In this document: positions 21,478 through 33,083 of the stretch, in pieces
Layout: each line of letters begins with the position of its first letter
How positions within the stretch are numbered: the stretch's first letter is position 1
Assembly: GCA_009823505.1 (NCBI GenBank)
Contig: VZQC01000392.1
Location: 1,505,427 to 1,569,426, forward strand
Length of the DNA stretch: 64,000 nt
DNA from: Rhizomys pruinosus
Taxonomy: Eukaryota > Chordata > Mammalia > Rodentia > Spalacidae
Direction of reading: 5' to 3'
Notes under the pieces: generated by a model
Databases searched by the model: none
Seen by the model: the letters and a program-made list of their open reading frames with translations, nothing else
Told to the model about the DNA's origin: nothing
Translations under genes and position numbers: made by a program

Positions 21478-22649
21478 GAAATTGGTACCAGAAGAATGGG
21501 ATATTGCTGTGACAAACCTGACCTTGGTGTTTTGGGGAAGGATTGTGGAGGCGTTTGGAACTTTGGGCTGGGAAGATCATTGAATACCTAAAGATTGTTG
21601 CTGTGGAGCTTGGAGCAGTTTTGCTGAAGGATTTGTAGAAGATGGAGGCCTGGCTTGTGAAGTTTCTAGTTTCAAAGGGGAACAGAGATCATCAGGACAT
21701 TGTAATCTGTGGGTTCTGGTCAGCTGGGGCTGAAAAATCAGCTGTAAGTAACAAGAGACCAGAACCTGAAGTGACATCTTTTTTGTACTGGGACAATTGA
21801 TGCTGGTTAGCTGGGGCTGAAAAATCAGCTGTAGGTAACAAGAGACTAGCATCACTGTGGTGAAATCTTCTGGGAAGAATTTCTTCAGGGTCAGCACACA
21901 GAAGCTATGTTCCAGAAGGGGCCTGAGCCTCCATGTCAAGCCAGAAGCAGGACTTGGTAGTGTGTAAGAGTCTCCTATATGGTTCCGGTGTTGAAAATTG
22001 AGGGGGTCACAGAGAGCAGCTGAGGCATGGCACTGTGAGAGGTCAGGAAAGAGCATTTGTGGAAGTGCACCTCGGTTGCAGTGGAGACCCCAGGATTGCA
22101 GGGTTCATGGAGAGAAGCTGAGGCTTTGTACCAGGAGAGGTCAGAAGAGACCATTAGTGAAGGTGCTGCCTCAGTTTCAGTGGTGACTCCAGCTTTTTGG
22201 AGATACCAGGACCATGGGACGACCACTAAGAGCAGCAGCAGGTGTGGAATGGAGTCTGCCTGGGCCTGCGAGATGAGCTGTGTGTGCCACGGACGGCGGA
22301 GTCGGAGAGGGGGAGCTGCCAAAACCCTTTAGAGCCCAGAAGATCATGAGTGAGTCCCAGGTGTCCAGCCTTGAGCTACTTGCTGGACTTAGGTTTTGTT
22401 TGAGAGTGCCTGATTCTTCCCTTTGAAACAAGCCAGTACTTGTTTTGGATTTTACAGCAGCCCACAGTTAAGAGACTTTTAATGGACTGCGAACTTTTAG
22501 TGTTTGGACATTTTAAGGACTGTAGGGCTTTTAAGGTTGTACTGTCTTAGGTTGTGAATAATGTTAACATCATACTTTGGGGATAAGAACTGGAAAGGTG
22601 GTGGTTTAATAGTGATGTGTATTGTCTGTCAAGTTGACAAGGGGTCAAT

Positions 22650-23041
22650 TGTGCTGGAAAGCTTTAGTGTCAACTTGACACACCTGGGTTGAGGGAGCCT
22701 CAGTTGGGGAATTGGCTCCATTGGATTGGCCTGTGGCCACATCTGTGGAGTATTGTCTTGATGGTCAAGCAGTGTGGGAGGGCCCAGCCCGCACTGGGCA
22801 GATTGTTGTGTACCGTATAAGAAGGTGGGCTGGGCATGAGCCAGGGGAGCAAGCCAGTGAATAGCATTCCTCCATGGCCTGTGCTTAGTTCTTGCCTCCA
22901 GGTTCCTTCCCTGAGTTCCTGCCTTGGGCTCCCTGAGTGATGAACTGTGACCCAAGAGATGTAAGCTGAATAAACCCTTTCCTCCCCAAGTTGGTGTTGG
23001 TCAGAGTGTTTTGTCACAGCAATGGAAGACAAACTAGAACA
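22650..23041 (+). repeat. 3' LTR of the MaLR
   Basis: 392 bp. It is a near copy of the 5' LTR, with about a dozen substitutions and a short deletion around 22786-22800. By eye the pair differ by a few percent, so the insertion is not recent. Confidence 0.92.
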
Positions 23042-23046
23042 CCATC

Positions 23047-23092
23047 TCACTCTGATAAGGCTGGCCAGGATCAAGAAAACAAACGATACCAG
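23047..23092 (+). mobile_element. L1 ORF2 remnant after the MaLR
   Basis: Completes the target (tcactctgataaggctggcc), then stops at acgatacca, where a different, more 5' ORF2 segment begins. Confidence 0.8.
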
Positions 23093-23637
23093 AAAGAGAA
23101 CAAATAAACGATCTAACACTGCAGCTAAAAACACCTGAGAGACAATAACAAATGAACCCTAAACCCAACAGAGAGGAATAACAAAAATCAGAGCAGAAAT
23201 AGTAACAGAAATAGAAACAAAAAAATACAAAAAAAAATCAATGAATACAAAAGCTGGTTCTTTGAAAAGATAAACAAAATAGTCCGCTAGCCCAGTTAAC
23301 CAAAAGAAAGAAAGAGCAACTCCAAATCAATAGCATTTGTGATGAAAGGGGAAACATCACAACAGATAAAGAAAAGATACAATCATACAAGAATACTTCA
23401 AAAACCTATACTCTACTAAAATTGAAAACCTAGGAGAAATGGATGAATATCTGAAATCCTAGATTTGCCAAAGCTTAACCAAGAAGAGACTGACAGCTTA
23501 AACAGACCCATAATACTTGAGGAAATTGAAGATGTAATAAAAAGCCTCCCAACTAAAAAAAAGCCCAGGCCCAGATGGTTTCATAGCAGAATTTTATAAA
23601 ACATTTAAAGAGGTCTTACAACCACTACTATTCAAAC

Positions 23638-24297
23638 TTGTCAGAAGGATACAAACAGAGGGAAATATCCCAAATTCCTTCTATGCATCACTCTAATACC
23701 AAACCAGGCAAAGACACAAACAAGAAAGAAAACTATAGACCTATCTCATTAATAAACACACATGCAAAATTTCTCAACAAAATACTTGCAAATCGCATAC
23801 AGACCCACATCAAAAAGATCATCTATTATGACCAGGTTGGATTCATACCAGAGATGCAGGGATGATTCAACATATGTAAATCAATAAATATCATAAAACA
23901 CATAAATGGACTGAAAGACAAAAAAACGCAATCATCTCAATTGATGCAGAAAAAGCTTTCAACAAAACCCAGCATGCTTAAAGTCCTAGAGGGAATTGGA
24001 CTGGAGGGATCATTCCTCAACATAATCAAAGCCATATACAAGAAACTCATAGCCAACATCATCCTAAATGGAGAAAAGTTGGAAACATTCCCCTTAAAGG
24101 CAGGAATACAGCAAGGCTGTCCACTATTGCCACTCCTCTTCAATATAGTGCTTGAAATGCTTACTAGGGCAATAAGGCGAGAAAGTAAAATTAAAGGAGT
24201 ACTAATTAGAAAAGAGGAAGTAAAACTATCCCTTTTGCAGATGATAATTTACCTAAGGGATGCTAAAAAACTCTACCAGAAAACTCTTAGAAATTAG
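23638..24297 (+). pseudogene. L1 ORF2 reverse-transcriptase region, broken
   Basis: Open frames 23638-23865 and 23941-24297 show RT landmarks: [20 protein letters not shown], the [13 protein letters not shown] block and QGCPLLPLLFNIVLEML. The catalytic F-A-D-D codons (about 24236-24247) are still present but out of frame, which suggests a lost base in the T run just before them. It would not encode an active enzyme. Confidence 0.9.
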
Positions 24298-25293
24298 AAA
24301 AACCTCTTAGAAAATACACCTAGAAAAATCAGTAGCCTTTCTTTACACCAATAATAAGCAACTGGAGAAGGAATATAAGGAGACCTTCCCAATCACAATG
24401 GCCTCAAAAAACAAACAAAAAACAAACAAACCTAGGAATAAGCCTAACCAAAGACACCAAAAACCTCTACAATAAAAATTTTAAAACCCTGAAGGAGATT
24501 GAAAGTGACTTCAAAAGATGGAAAGAAGTCCCATGCTCATGGATTGGAAAAATTAATATAGTAAAAATGTCCATTCTACCCAAATTAATATACAGATTCA
24601 ATGCAATCCCAATCAAAATCCCCATGAGCTTTTTCACAGACTTAGAAAAAAAATCCTTACATTCATATGGAAAAACAAAAGACCCCAAATAGCTAAAGCA
24701 ACCCTGAGTGAAAAGTGCAGTACTGGGGGGATTACATTACCAGACTTCCAGGTATATTACAGGGCTATAGTCATAAAGACAGCCTGGTACTGGCAAAATA
24801 CAGAACCATTGACCAATGGAACAAAATTGAAGATCCAAACTTGAGTTCATATAACTTCAGCCACCTCATATTTGACAAAGGGGCCAAAAAAACTCAATGG
24901 AAGAAAGATAGCATCTTTGGCAAAACTGGATCACCATTTATAGAAGAACAAAATTAAACCCCTACCTCTCGCCCTATACAAAAATAAACTCCAAGTGGAT
25001 CAAAGATCTCAACCTAAAACCTGAAACCCTGAAGGTGATAGAAGAAAAAGTTGGCAGCAACCTACAAGACATAGGCATAGGAAAAGACTTTCTAAATCAA
25101 ACAGCAGCTGCACAGGAAATAAGAACAACAGTTGACAAGTGGGACCTCATCAAACTCAAAAGCTTTTGTACAGCTAAAGAAACAACCAAGGAAATGAAGA
25201 GAAAACCCACAGAGTGTGAGGAAACCTTCACCACTGATACATCTGACAGAGCATAAACATCCAGAATGAAACTACTTAAAAAAACAAAGAAGA

Positions 25294-25540
25294 GGGCTGG
25301 AGAGATGGCCTAGCGGTTAAGAGCGCCAACTGCTCTTGCAGAGGACCCGGGTTTGATCCCCAGCACCCACATGGCAGCCGAGAACCGTCTGAAACTCCAA
25401 TTCCAGGAGAACTCTAGTTCCAGGGGAATCCGAGACCCTCTTCTGACCTCCGCGGCATTGCACGACACGGGTGCACAGACTTGCATGCAGACAGTACATT
25501 CATACACATACAGAAATAAATAAAATTAATAAAAAAAAAA
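25294..25540 (+). mobile_element. B2 SINE, 17-bp-duplication subtype
   Basis: Starts gggctggagagatggcctag. Tandem 17-mers at 25394-25410 and 25411-25427. A target duplication of A-run plus caaagaaga (ending 25293, and again at 25541-25549) shows clean insertion into the L1 ORF2. Confidence 0.95.
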
Positions 25541-26809
25541 CAAAGAAGAAAACAAATGACCTACTCAAAAGATGGAGTAAAGAGATCAACAGAGACTTCA
25601 CCAGTAAGGAAGTAAAGATGGCTGAGAAACATCTTAAAAAGTGTTCAACACCATTAATAATTAAGGAAATGCAAATTAAAACCACACTAAGGTGTCATCT
25701 CACTCCAATAAGACTAGCCAAAATCAAGAAAATAAGACACCAAATTCTGGAGAGGTTGTGGGGAAAGGGGAACACTCATCCACTGCTGGTGGGTACAACC
25801 ACTGTGGAAAGCAGTGCGGAACACCCTTAAAAGACTCAAAATGAGCCTACCACCTGACCCAGCCATACCACTCCTGGGTATATATCCATAAGATGCATCC
25901 TACTGCAAAGATACATGCACAGCTATGTTTATTGCATATCTCTTCACAATAGTAAAGAGCTGGAACCAACCCAAGTGCCCCTCAACTGATGACCAGATAA
26001 CAAAAATGTGGTATATCTACACAATGGAGTTCTATGCAGTGGTAAAGAAAGATGACATCATGAGCTTTGCTGGTAAATGGATGGAACTTGAAGCCATTAT
26101 GCTAAGTGAAGTAACACAGTCCCCAGAAAAAAAAAAAGGTGAATGGTTTCCCTCATTTGTGGATGCTAACACCAAATCCCCAGTTGGCAGGCAAACTGAG
26201 CAACTTTATAATTATATTTCATTGTATCTGAAAGCAACTGTGCTATTCCAATGTGAATCTCTTAATGGCCTCTAGAGTTGTCCTACCACTTGTATTCACA
26301 CACTGTAATTACCATATATATTCATATTCTAAAAAAGAAAGAATTTAAAGTTACACAACTTTTCACCTGCATGCAACTTTACTGTTAAAATGTGAATTTC
26401 TAAATGTGTTTAGGAATTAACCTATAGTTTATTTTCAGAATTTGTAATTTTCATTTATGTGTGGAGTATATATATATATATATGCATATTTTGTAATAAC
26501 ATAAAATTAAAAGGAACAAAAAAAGAGAGAGAAAAACCTGTTCAAAGAACTGACCAAAACAGTAAACTTGTGCATCGAAAAGGTCATAAAAGACTGAGAA
26601 AAAGATGCAAGACTCCTGTATGACAGAATCCATGAGCTCTGGCGGAGGCTGGGGGGCGACATAAGGGGTGGGCATGGATGGGGGAATGAGTCTAAATTTG
26701 ATTAAGAAATGTTGTATGAAATGCACTCAATAAAAATTAACAAGAAAAATAAATAATTAATTTTAAAAATGTAGAGTCTTAAAAAAGAAACCCAGAGGTT
26801 CCAGGCTGG

Positions 26810-26946
26810 GTGTGGTGGAACACACCTTTAATCCCAGCACTCAGGAGGCAGAGGCAGGAGGATCTCTGTGAGTTCAAGGCCAGCCTGGTCTACAGAGTGA
26901 GTTCCAGGCCAGCTGGGGCTATAGGGAGACCTTGTCTCAAAAAACA
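26810..26946 (+). mobile_element. B1 SINE
   Basis: Full B1 (ggctgggtgtggtggaacac to gaccttgtctcaaaa) with an A-rich, AAT-containing tail. Imperfect flanking repeat ccagaggttc / cctagaggttc. Confidence 0.92.
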
Positions 26947-26984
26947 CCAAAACAATAATAATAACAACGATGACGACAGAGCTT

Positions 26985-28342
26985 CCTAGAGGTTCAGTAA
27001 ATGGAAAGTAATTTCTCCAAACTCATGATTTTAGTATCAGATAAAACCCCAGTTGCTATGAAAGGGAAGGTAGGAAAGTGTGAGGAGTTCTGGTGTGACA
27101 GTGAATTCCCGGGGGACCTTAGGTCACCTGTCTGTCCCCACCCTATCTGTGCTTCCTAAAGGAACACTCATGGCCAAGACAGGGCCCTAGGGAGTCAAGG
27201 TCCCTGATAGGGTGCACAAGGGGAGGAAGCAGAGATAAAGCAGTTCCACCTAGAGCCCAACAAGGAAAGAAAGCCAGAGCAAGAACATGACTAATGAAGA
27301 AAGAGTTCTGCTTCAGAAACATGGAAACCCCAAAACAACTCGAATGTAGTTTCAGGCATGCTGGTCATAAGCTGATGGACAGAGAACAAGTAGGGGCTCT
27401 CTAGACACAGGACTATATAAGTCACAGCTACAGCCTGGATTCATATCTTACACCTGGGGAGATTAACCACAGATGCAACCTCAGCTTGGAACAGGTCCTC
27501 TCCAAGGAAGGCTGCCTTCTGCAGTCTGGGTGATGTGGTCAACAGGGTGTCATCTGGGTGTTTCCCCTTCACCATGAGAACAAAACGCCATTTGAGTGTG
27601 TAAAATTACTACCACTAGGTGGCATGAGAGCACTATGGCCTGCCCTGGCTACATCATGCCTAGTCTGCATTCTCAAAGGCAAATGTGAACCTATGGTTGG
27701 GAAGACCAAGCCTGCCCAGCAGCTGCTTCTGTAACTTGAATATTGCTGGGATGCAGCCACATTCACTCACTTATTCACTGTGCGCAGATGTTTTCTACTT
27801 CCCAGACATGACAGAGCCACCAAACAGAAACTATTTCCTTCTAGGCTAGGCTAGTGTGCGCTGGCATGGCTCTAACTTATCACTACAGGGTGTCACAGTG
27901 TTTGCATGATCCTAGTTAGTAACCATTGCTTGTCACAATTTTCCAGGATCTGCAATGCCCTGTGACACATGAGGAACCACAGTTCCCTTTCAGAGGCTTG
28001 TGTACTGTGTAGCATCTCTGACCAGCTCTGAAAGTCAGTCTTGTTATAGAAATGGATGAACTCTACCTAAGCATTATTTATCTCTCCTCTCTCCCTGTCT
28101 AACCCTCCTCTTCTCTCCCCAAAGTACCCTTATTTTCCCCTTGATAATACCTGTCTCCTATTAGCCTTCCTCTAGATTGTTCCTGCTGGCTCTCCAAGAA
28201 ACTTTCATCAGTATCCTGATGAAGTTAAAGCATCAGGACAAAAGTTTTCATACAACAAAGACTTTTCAAGTTATAACTACCAAATGCAGACTAGAAAGTT
28301 TACTGTGTAGAAAATTAAGTTCATACGACAAAAGGGAAAATA
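26985..28342. other. Unassigned non-repeat DNA
   Basis: About 1.4 kb with no recognised repeat or exon. Confidence 0.35.
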
Positions 28343-28388
28343 GGGATGGATGGATGGATGGATGGATGGATGGATGGATGGATAGATA
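28343..28388. repeat. (GGAT)n microsatellite
   Basis: About ten perfect GGAT units followed by GATA, sitting at the 5' edge of a SINE. Confidence 0.96.
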
Positions 28389-28516
28389 GCTCAGTAGGTA
28401 AGGGCATTTGCTGCCAAGCCTGACAACCTAGGTTTGATCCCTGAGACCCACATGGTAGGAAGGAACAAACTATCACGAGTTGCCCTCTGACCACTGTATG
28501 TGTACTGTGGCATGCC
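28385..28516 (+). mobile_element. RSINE1/B4-type SINE
   Basis: Shows the head gatagctcagtaggtaaggg, the diagnostic ctgccaagcctgacaaccta block, gggacccacatggt-like and gttgccctctgaccactgta segments. Two similar elements lie at 31458 and 32870. Confidence 0.75.
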
Positions 28517-28554
28517 TTAACTAACTAAACTAACTAACTAACTAACTAACTAAC
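28517..28554. repeat. (AACT)n microsatellite
   Basis: Repeated AACT units replacing the tail of the preceding SINE. Confidence 0.93.
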
Positions 28555-29940
28555 GTAAAAAATGTGAATGGGAATTAAAATAAGGCAGATTTAGTCACCC
28601 TCAGTAAGGGACAGGATGAAGCCTTTCTTGCCTACCCTGGGGACTTCCCTGGAGAGCCTTGCCTCCTCTGTCTTCCTTTGCCGTTACTCTCACAGTCACC
28701 CCTGCCTACATTCTTTCCTCACATCCCTCAGGACCTCTGGTCTTGTGAAGCTGGAGGGATACTCTAAAACCTCAAATAGGATCCCCACTCACCCCCAGGA
28801 AAATGCAGTGGTCAGTTCCAAACAACCTCCCCTTTTCCTCCACTACTGCCTACATCATACCTTCCCAAGTCTCCTATCCCTTTCTCCATCACTGCTGACA
28901 CCACTTTTATAACTCACCTTAGGAAAGCCCAATGCAGACATCTCATCCTGCTTCCCATGGATCTCAGCGAACAATGTAGGCCTTCAATGAATGTGATCCT
29001 TCATGAACTTTGTAAACCAAGAAGAGGTCTGGGCACAGGTGGGAGGGTCACCTCACCCAGGGTGTGGCAGAAATTCATAGTAAAGGGTCCAGTACCAATA
29101 GCCAGTAGGTAACCACTACAGGCAACAGAGTTAAGAGCAGGATGCAGCCAAGGCTGGCTATGTTGGGCAGGGTGGAGGTGTGTTGGGGGGAGGCCTCAAG
29201 GTCACAGTCAAGCATGTACCTCAGACGGCACCTATGTTAGTGCCAGCCACGCTTAAGGCAATGAGCTCAGTGTTAGCAAAGGACTATTCCATTCATCAGG
29301 CCTTTTTCTCTGTCAGAGTCTGTCTATAAGGTGACATCACTTCCACTTCAAAGAAGACCTGTCCAAGGTCACCACTAGGAAGTAGTCTAACAAGGCCCAA
29401 AGCCTGTGGACTGGATCCTGTGTCCCTCTTTGTAGCTTGCCTATGATAACTCTGACCAATCTAGGTGTCACTTTGCCATGAACCAGTGGCTTAGCTCTGG
29501 GTTCCATACAGGAAGCTCTAAATGGGTATCAACTGCTTATCACCTCTGCCTGAGCATCGGGGAGTTTTGCTTATGCCATCATGCTGTACACCAATGCATA
29601 CTGCCTGCCTCCACCACATATCAGCTGTACTTCAATCATGTGCAGAAAGCCACCTTCACCTGTGAACCCTAATAGCACCAAGGACTGTGGAAACTATGAT
29701 GGGGGTGGTAGAGTAAATGAACAATGGGCACAGGATGAGGCAATTTCAACAGGAAAATATTATGTCTGCCAGGAACTTCTACCAGGCACAGCACTTGCAC
29801 CACCACTGACCTGAGGCTAGCCCTAGCCTGGCAGAGGGGTACATAGCCCCCGTAGGAAGCAGAGATCCCTTCAGTAGGCTGCTTGTGCTCTGCTCATCAC
29901 ATTCTTTATCATACTATGTTACTTTTTGGTTTAATTATAG
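28555..29940. other. Unassigned non-repeat DNA
   Basis: No known repeats. Plus-strand frames at 28616-28912 and 29478-29814 have no recognisable protein sequence or convincing splice pattern. Confidence 0.35.
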
Positions 29941-30070
29941 GGAGGGTATGGTGGTACATGCCTATAATCCCAAGACTCAGAGAACTAAGGCAGGATTGTG
30001 ATTTGGCAAGCTGAGTTGGGGCCAGATTGGTCTACGCTGGTCTTAGACCCTGTCTCAAAACAAAACCCCC
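29941..30070 (+). mobile_element. Old B1-like SINE
   Basis: Recognisable but mutated: gggtatggtggtacatgcct head, gaccctgtctcaaaacaaaa end. Confidence 0.75.
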
Positions 30071-30079
30071 AAAACGTAC

Positions 30080-30469
30080 AAAACATCTACTTTGAGAAAA
30101 GGTCTTGAGAGAGTAATACTAAGAAAGCTGGTTCCTACTACCTCAGGCTTCAAGTGGCCCTGACAGATGTGATATCTGGCCTTTAGACCTCTGCTAGCAG
30201 GTCAATTGCCTCATAGGGCCTTGTAGGAACTCTAAGGAGGGGCCATTACGCTCTCCACTAAAGAGCCCAATTCACATGGTTATGGATAGTCTGTTATTAT
30301 TTACAATTTCAAGCCCTGAGTAAACTTCAAGACATTATAAAGTGCATCTTTAGATCCTTGCCTGGTGGTGATACTGCTCCTCTTTGGCTTATGTTTGAGT
30401 CACACACCCATCACATGCCCAATTTCTTTACAGATCCAGGCCATCTGAATGATTAAGACATCAATCCCT
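30080..30469. other. Unassigned DNA
   Basis: Nothing recognised in this 390-bp stretch. Confidence 0.3.
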
Positions 30470-30883
30470 GCTGGGCATGGTGATGCACATTTTTATTTTA
30501 TTTTTTTATTTTATTTCTTTTTTATGTGTATGAATGTACTGTCTGCACGTAGTTTGTGCACCCCTATCGTGTAATGCCACAGAGGTCAGAAGAGGGTGTC
30601 GGATTCCCCTGGAACTGGAGTTAAAGACAGTTCTCAGCCACCGTGTGGGTACTGGGGATCGAACCCAGGTCCTCTGCAAGAGCAGTCAGCACTCTTAACC
30701 GCTAGGCCATCTCTCCAGCCCCAGTGCACATTTTTAATCCCAGCACTTGGGAGGCAGAGGCAAGCGGATCTCTGTGAGCTCAAGGCCAGACTGGTCTACA
30801 TAGCAAGCTCCAGGCCAGCTGGGACTAAAGGGAGACCCAGTCTCAAAAAGACAAACAAAACAAAACAAAACAAAACAAAAAAA
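30470..30883 (+). mobile_element. B1 SINE split by a B2
   Basis: The B1 head (ctgggcatggtgatgcac) is at 30470-30495, and the remainder, with a CAAAA-repeat tail, is at 30737-30883. The interruption is a later B2 in the opposite orientation. Confidence 0.93.
30496..30724 (-). mobile_element. B2 SINE nested in a B1
   Basis: Complete reverse B2 with an AT-rich tail at left. The duplicated target tgcacattttta at 30484-30495 and 30725-30736 lies inside the B1, giving the order of events directly. It carries the single ctggaactggag block. Confidence 0.95.
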
Positions 30884-31119
30884 CCCTTACCTCAGAGATT
30901 AAAGCCTGTTTCCTAAAAACAATATTTAAATAATCATAACAGTTATCAAAATCAGAACATAAATATTGCTTTTATTTATTATTAACCCTACAACAACTCT
31001 GCTCACCCATCATCCAAGCTCTACCACTGAAGCCGTTGGCCAGACCTTAGGAGTCAACCCTTCCTGCAAGTAACAGAAGAGGGCATTTCAGAAATGGAAG
31101 TGTTACTATAAACCATGCC

Positions 31120-31249
31120 TCTCAGAAGTGTGAAAAAAATGAACATCATGGAAGCCAAATCTCACACAAAGTATTTTTTAAAGCCAAAAGAAAATCAGAA
31201 GCAAAACAACATCCCTACAGACCAGAAACACACACCATAAAAGATATGC
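31120..31249 (+). repeat. Old local duplication, left unit
   Basis: Resembles 32738-32866 at roughly 75-80% by eye (for example gccaaatctcacacaaagta against gtcaaatcccacaggaagtg). Both units run into an RSINE1-type element. A B1 interrupts the left unit. Confidence 0.7.
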
Positions 31250-31408
31250 TCGCTGGGTGTGGTGGCGCATGCCTTTAATCCTAGCACTTGGGAGGCAGAG
31301 GCAGGTGGATCTCTGAGTTCAAGGCCAGCCTGATCTACAGAGTGAGTTCCAGGACAATAGGGGCTACGGGGAGACCCTGTCTCGAAAAGACAAAAAAAAA
31401 AAAAAAAA
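31250..31408 (+). mobile_element. B1 SINE
   Basis: Full B1 (ctgggtgtggtggcgcatgc) with an A17 tail. It is inserted in the left unit of the old duplication; the right unit shows the uninterrupted sequence. Confidence 0.94.
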
Positions 31409-31457
31409 GAGGCATGCTTAAATACATACACACAAAATAAAAAAAAAAAAAATTATC

Positions 31458-31522
31458 CAGGGGCCAGCAAGACTACAAGGCAGGGAAAAGAGATTGCTGC
31501 CAAGCCGGAGGACCTGAGTTAA
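31458..31522 (+). mobile_element. RSINE1/B4-type SINE cut by the assembly gap
   Basis: Head ggggccagcaagactacaag and the ttgctgccaagccggaggac block match the elements at 28385 and 32870. The sequence then becomes N. Confidence 0.65.
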
Positions 31523-32349
31523 NNNNNNNNNNNNNNNNNNNNNNNNNNNNNNNNNNNNNNNNNNNNNNNNNNNNNNNNNNNNNNNNNNNNNNNNNNNNNN
31601 NNNNNNNNNNNNNNNNNNNNNNNNNNNNNNNNNNNNNNNNNNNNNNNNNNNNNNNNNNNNNNNNNNNNNNNNNNNNNNNNNNNNNNNNNNNNNNNNNNNN
31701 NNNNNNNNNNNNNNNNNNNNNNNNNNNNNNNNNNNNNNNNNNNNNNNNNNNNNNNNNNNNNNNNNNNNNNNNNNNNNNNNNNNNNNNNNNNNNNNNNNNN
31801 NNNNNNNNNNNNNNNNNNNNNNNNNNNNNNNNNNNNNNNNNNNNNNNNNNNNNNNNNNNNNNNNNNNNNNNNNNNNNNNNNNNNNNNNNNNNNNNNNNNN
31901 NNNNNNNNNNNNNNNNNNNNNNNNNNNNNNNNNNNNNNNNNNNNNNNNNNNNNNNNNNNNNNNNNNNNNNNNNNNNNNNNNNNNNNNNNNNNNNNNNNNN
32001 NNNNNNNNNNNNNNNNNNNNNNNNNNNNNNNNNNNNNNNNNNNNNNNNNNNNNNNNNNNNNNNNNNNNNNNNNNNNNNNNNNNNNNNNNNNNNNNNNNNN
32101 NNNNNNNNNNNNNNNNNNNNNNNNNNNNNNNNNNNNNNNNNNNNNNNNNNNNNNNNNNNNNNNNNNNNNNNNNNNNNNNNNNNNNNNNNNNNNNNNNNNN
32201 NNNNNNNNNNNNNNNNNNNNNNNNNNNNNNNNNNNNNNNNNNNNNNNNNNNNNNNNNNNNNNNNNNNNNNNNNNNNNNNNNNNNNNNNNNNNNNNNNNNN
32301 NNNNNNNNNNNNNNNNNNNNNNNNNNNNNNNNNNNNNNNNNNNNNNNNN
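31523..32349. other. Assembly gap (827 N)
   Basis: Unknown sequence. The open frame that appears to cross it (31418-32482 minus) is an artefact of N and poly-A. Confidence 0.99.

Positions 32350-32407
<58 letters not shown>
32350..32407. repeat. A58 homopolymer at the gap edge
   Basis: 58 consecutive A residues begin at the end of the gap. This is probably the tail of a retro-element whose body lies in the unsequenced part. The homopolymer may be why assembly failed. Confidence 0.9.
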
Positions 32408-32408
<1 letters not shown>

Positions 32409-32737
32409 AAAAAAGAATTCAGAATAAGATATTTCAAAAAAACCAGGATGAAATTACACAAAATAAAACTCTTAAAAATCAAAAAGGAAACAAAGAGAAT
32501 TCAAGAAGATCTATTCATATACCAGACAATCAAATAGGAGTTGACAACCAAGCAGCACACCAAGAAGGTGACCAGCCAAGGCAGAGGGAGCATCAGAGCT
32601 CTTTCTGAGTGGACCTAGAGCGATAGATGTCTGTGCTTAGTCTTCTCACAAGCACACGGTTGCACATGTTTTCCGAGGGTAGAGTTTTCCACAGATTATT
32701 TTTAAAAAAATTATTTGCACAGTATTTTATCACAATA
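32408..32737. other. Unassigned DNA
   Basis: No recognised repeat or exon. Confidence 0.3.
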
Positions 32738-32866
32738 TTGCTATGCTCATAAAAATCTCATGGGAGTCAAATCCCACAGGAAGTGTTTTTCAAAGACAAA
32801 ATAAATGAGCAAAGTAACATTCCCTACTGACAAAAACCACATACTATAAAGATATGCTGACCAAAA
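32738..32866 (+). repeat. Old local duplication, right unit
   Basis: Counterpart of 31120-31249 without the B1. It ends aaagatatgctgaccaaaaa and leads into an RSINE1-type SINE as the left unit does. Confidence 0.7.
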
Positions 32867-32869
32867 AAA

Positions 32870-33045
32870 AGTCTGGGTTGGCAAGATAGCTTAGCAGGTA
32901 AAGGTGCTGCCACCAAGTCTTACTACCTGAGTTTGATCGTTGGGCCTACATGATAAAAGGATAGAACTATAGCTCCTGCAGGTTTTTCTCTGACCTTCAT
33001 GGTATACACACACTCATATCGTGTAATAAAAATAACTAAAAATAT
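32870..33045 (+). mobile_element. RSINE1/B4-type SINE
   Basis: Head tctgggttggcaagatagct, ctgccaccaagtcttactac block, and a decayed end ctctgaccttcatggtatac. Confidence 0.75.
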
Positions 33046-33083
33046 TGAAAAACTATAAGTCATAACTTGGTAACTTAAACTGG

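Larger units (their letters stand above)
21071..23041 (+). mobile_element. MaLR retrotransposon, structurally complete
   Basis: Two direct LTRs (21071-21477 and 22650-23041) enclose a 1.17-kb internal region. A perfect 5-bp target duplication, ccatc, lies at 21066-21070 and 23042-23046, splitting an L1. The internal part opens with gaaattggtaccagaagaat, typical of MaLR just after the 5' LTR, and ends in a short purine run (gacaaggggtcaat) before the 3' LTR. Open frames in it (for example 21577-22056 minus) match no gag or pol protein. MaLRs are non-autonomous, ERVL-dependent elements. Confidence 0.9.
23093..26740 (+). mobile_element. L1, ORF2 RT domain to 3' end
   Basis: Longest young-type L1 here, about 3.4 kb without its nested B2. 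It begins upstream of the reverse-transcriptase domain and runs through the C-terminal domain to a complete 3'UTR (about 26160-26740, ending actcaataaaaattaac). ORF1, the 5'UTR and the endonuclease are missing. Multiple frameshifts and stops inactivate it. The join to the previous L1 at 23092 has no visible target duplication. Confidence 0.92.

Noticed and set aside
21577..22322. 159- and 115-codon minus-strand frames as retroviral or host genes
   Set aside because: They lie antisense in the MaLR internal region, which is non-coding, and resemble no known protein.
25310..25507. Frames with repeated 'CTRVVQC' or 'GAGDQTRVLCKS' residues
   Set aside because: Translations of antisense B2 elements, not genes.
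31418..32482. 354-codon minus-strand open frame
   Set aside because: It crosses 827 N and an A58 run; the translation is X and F repeats.
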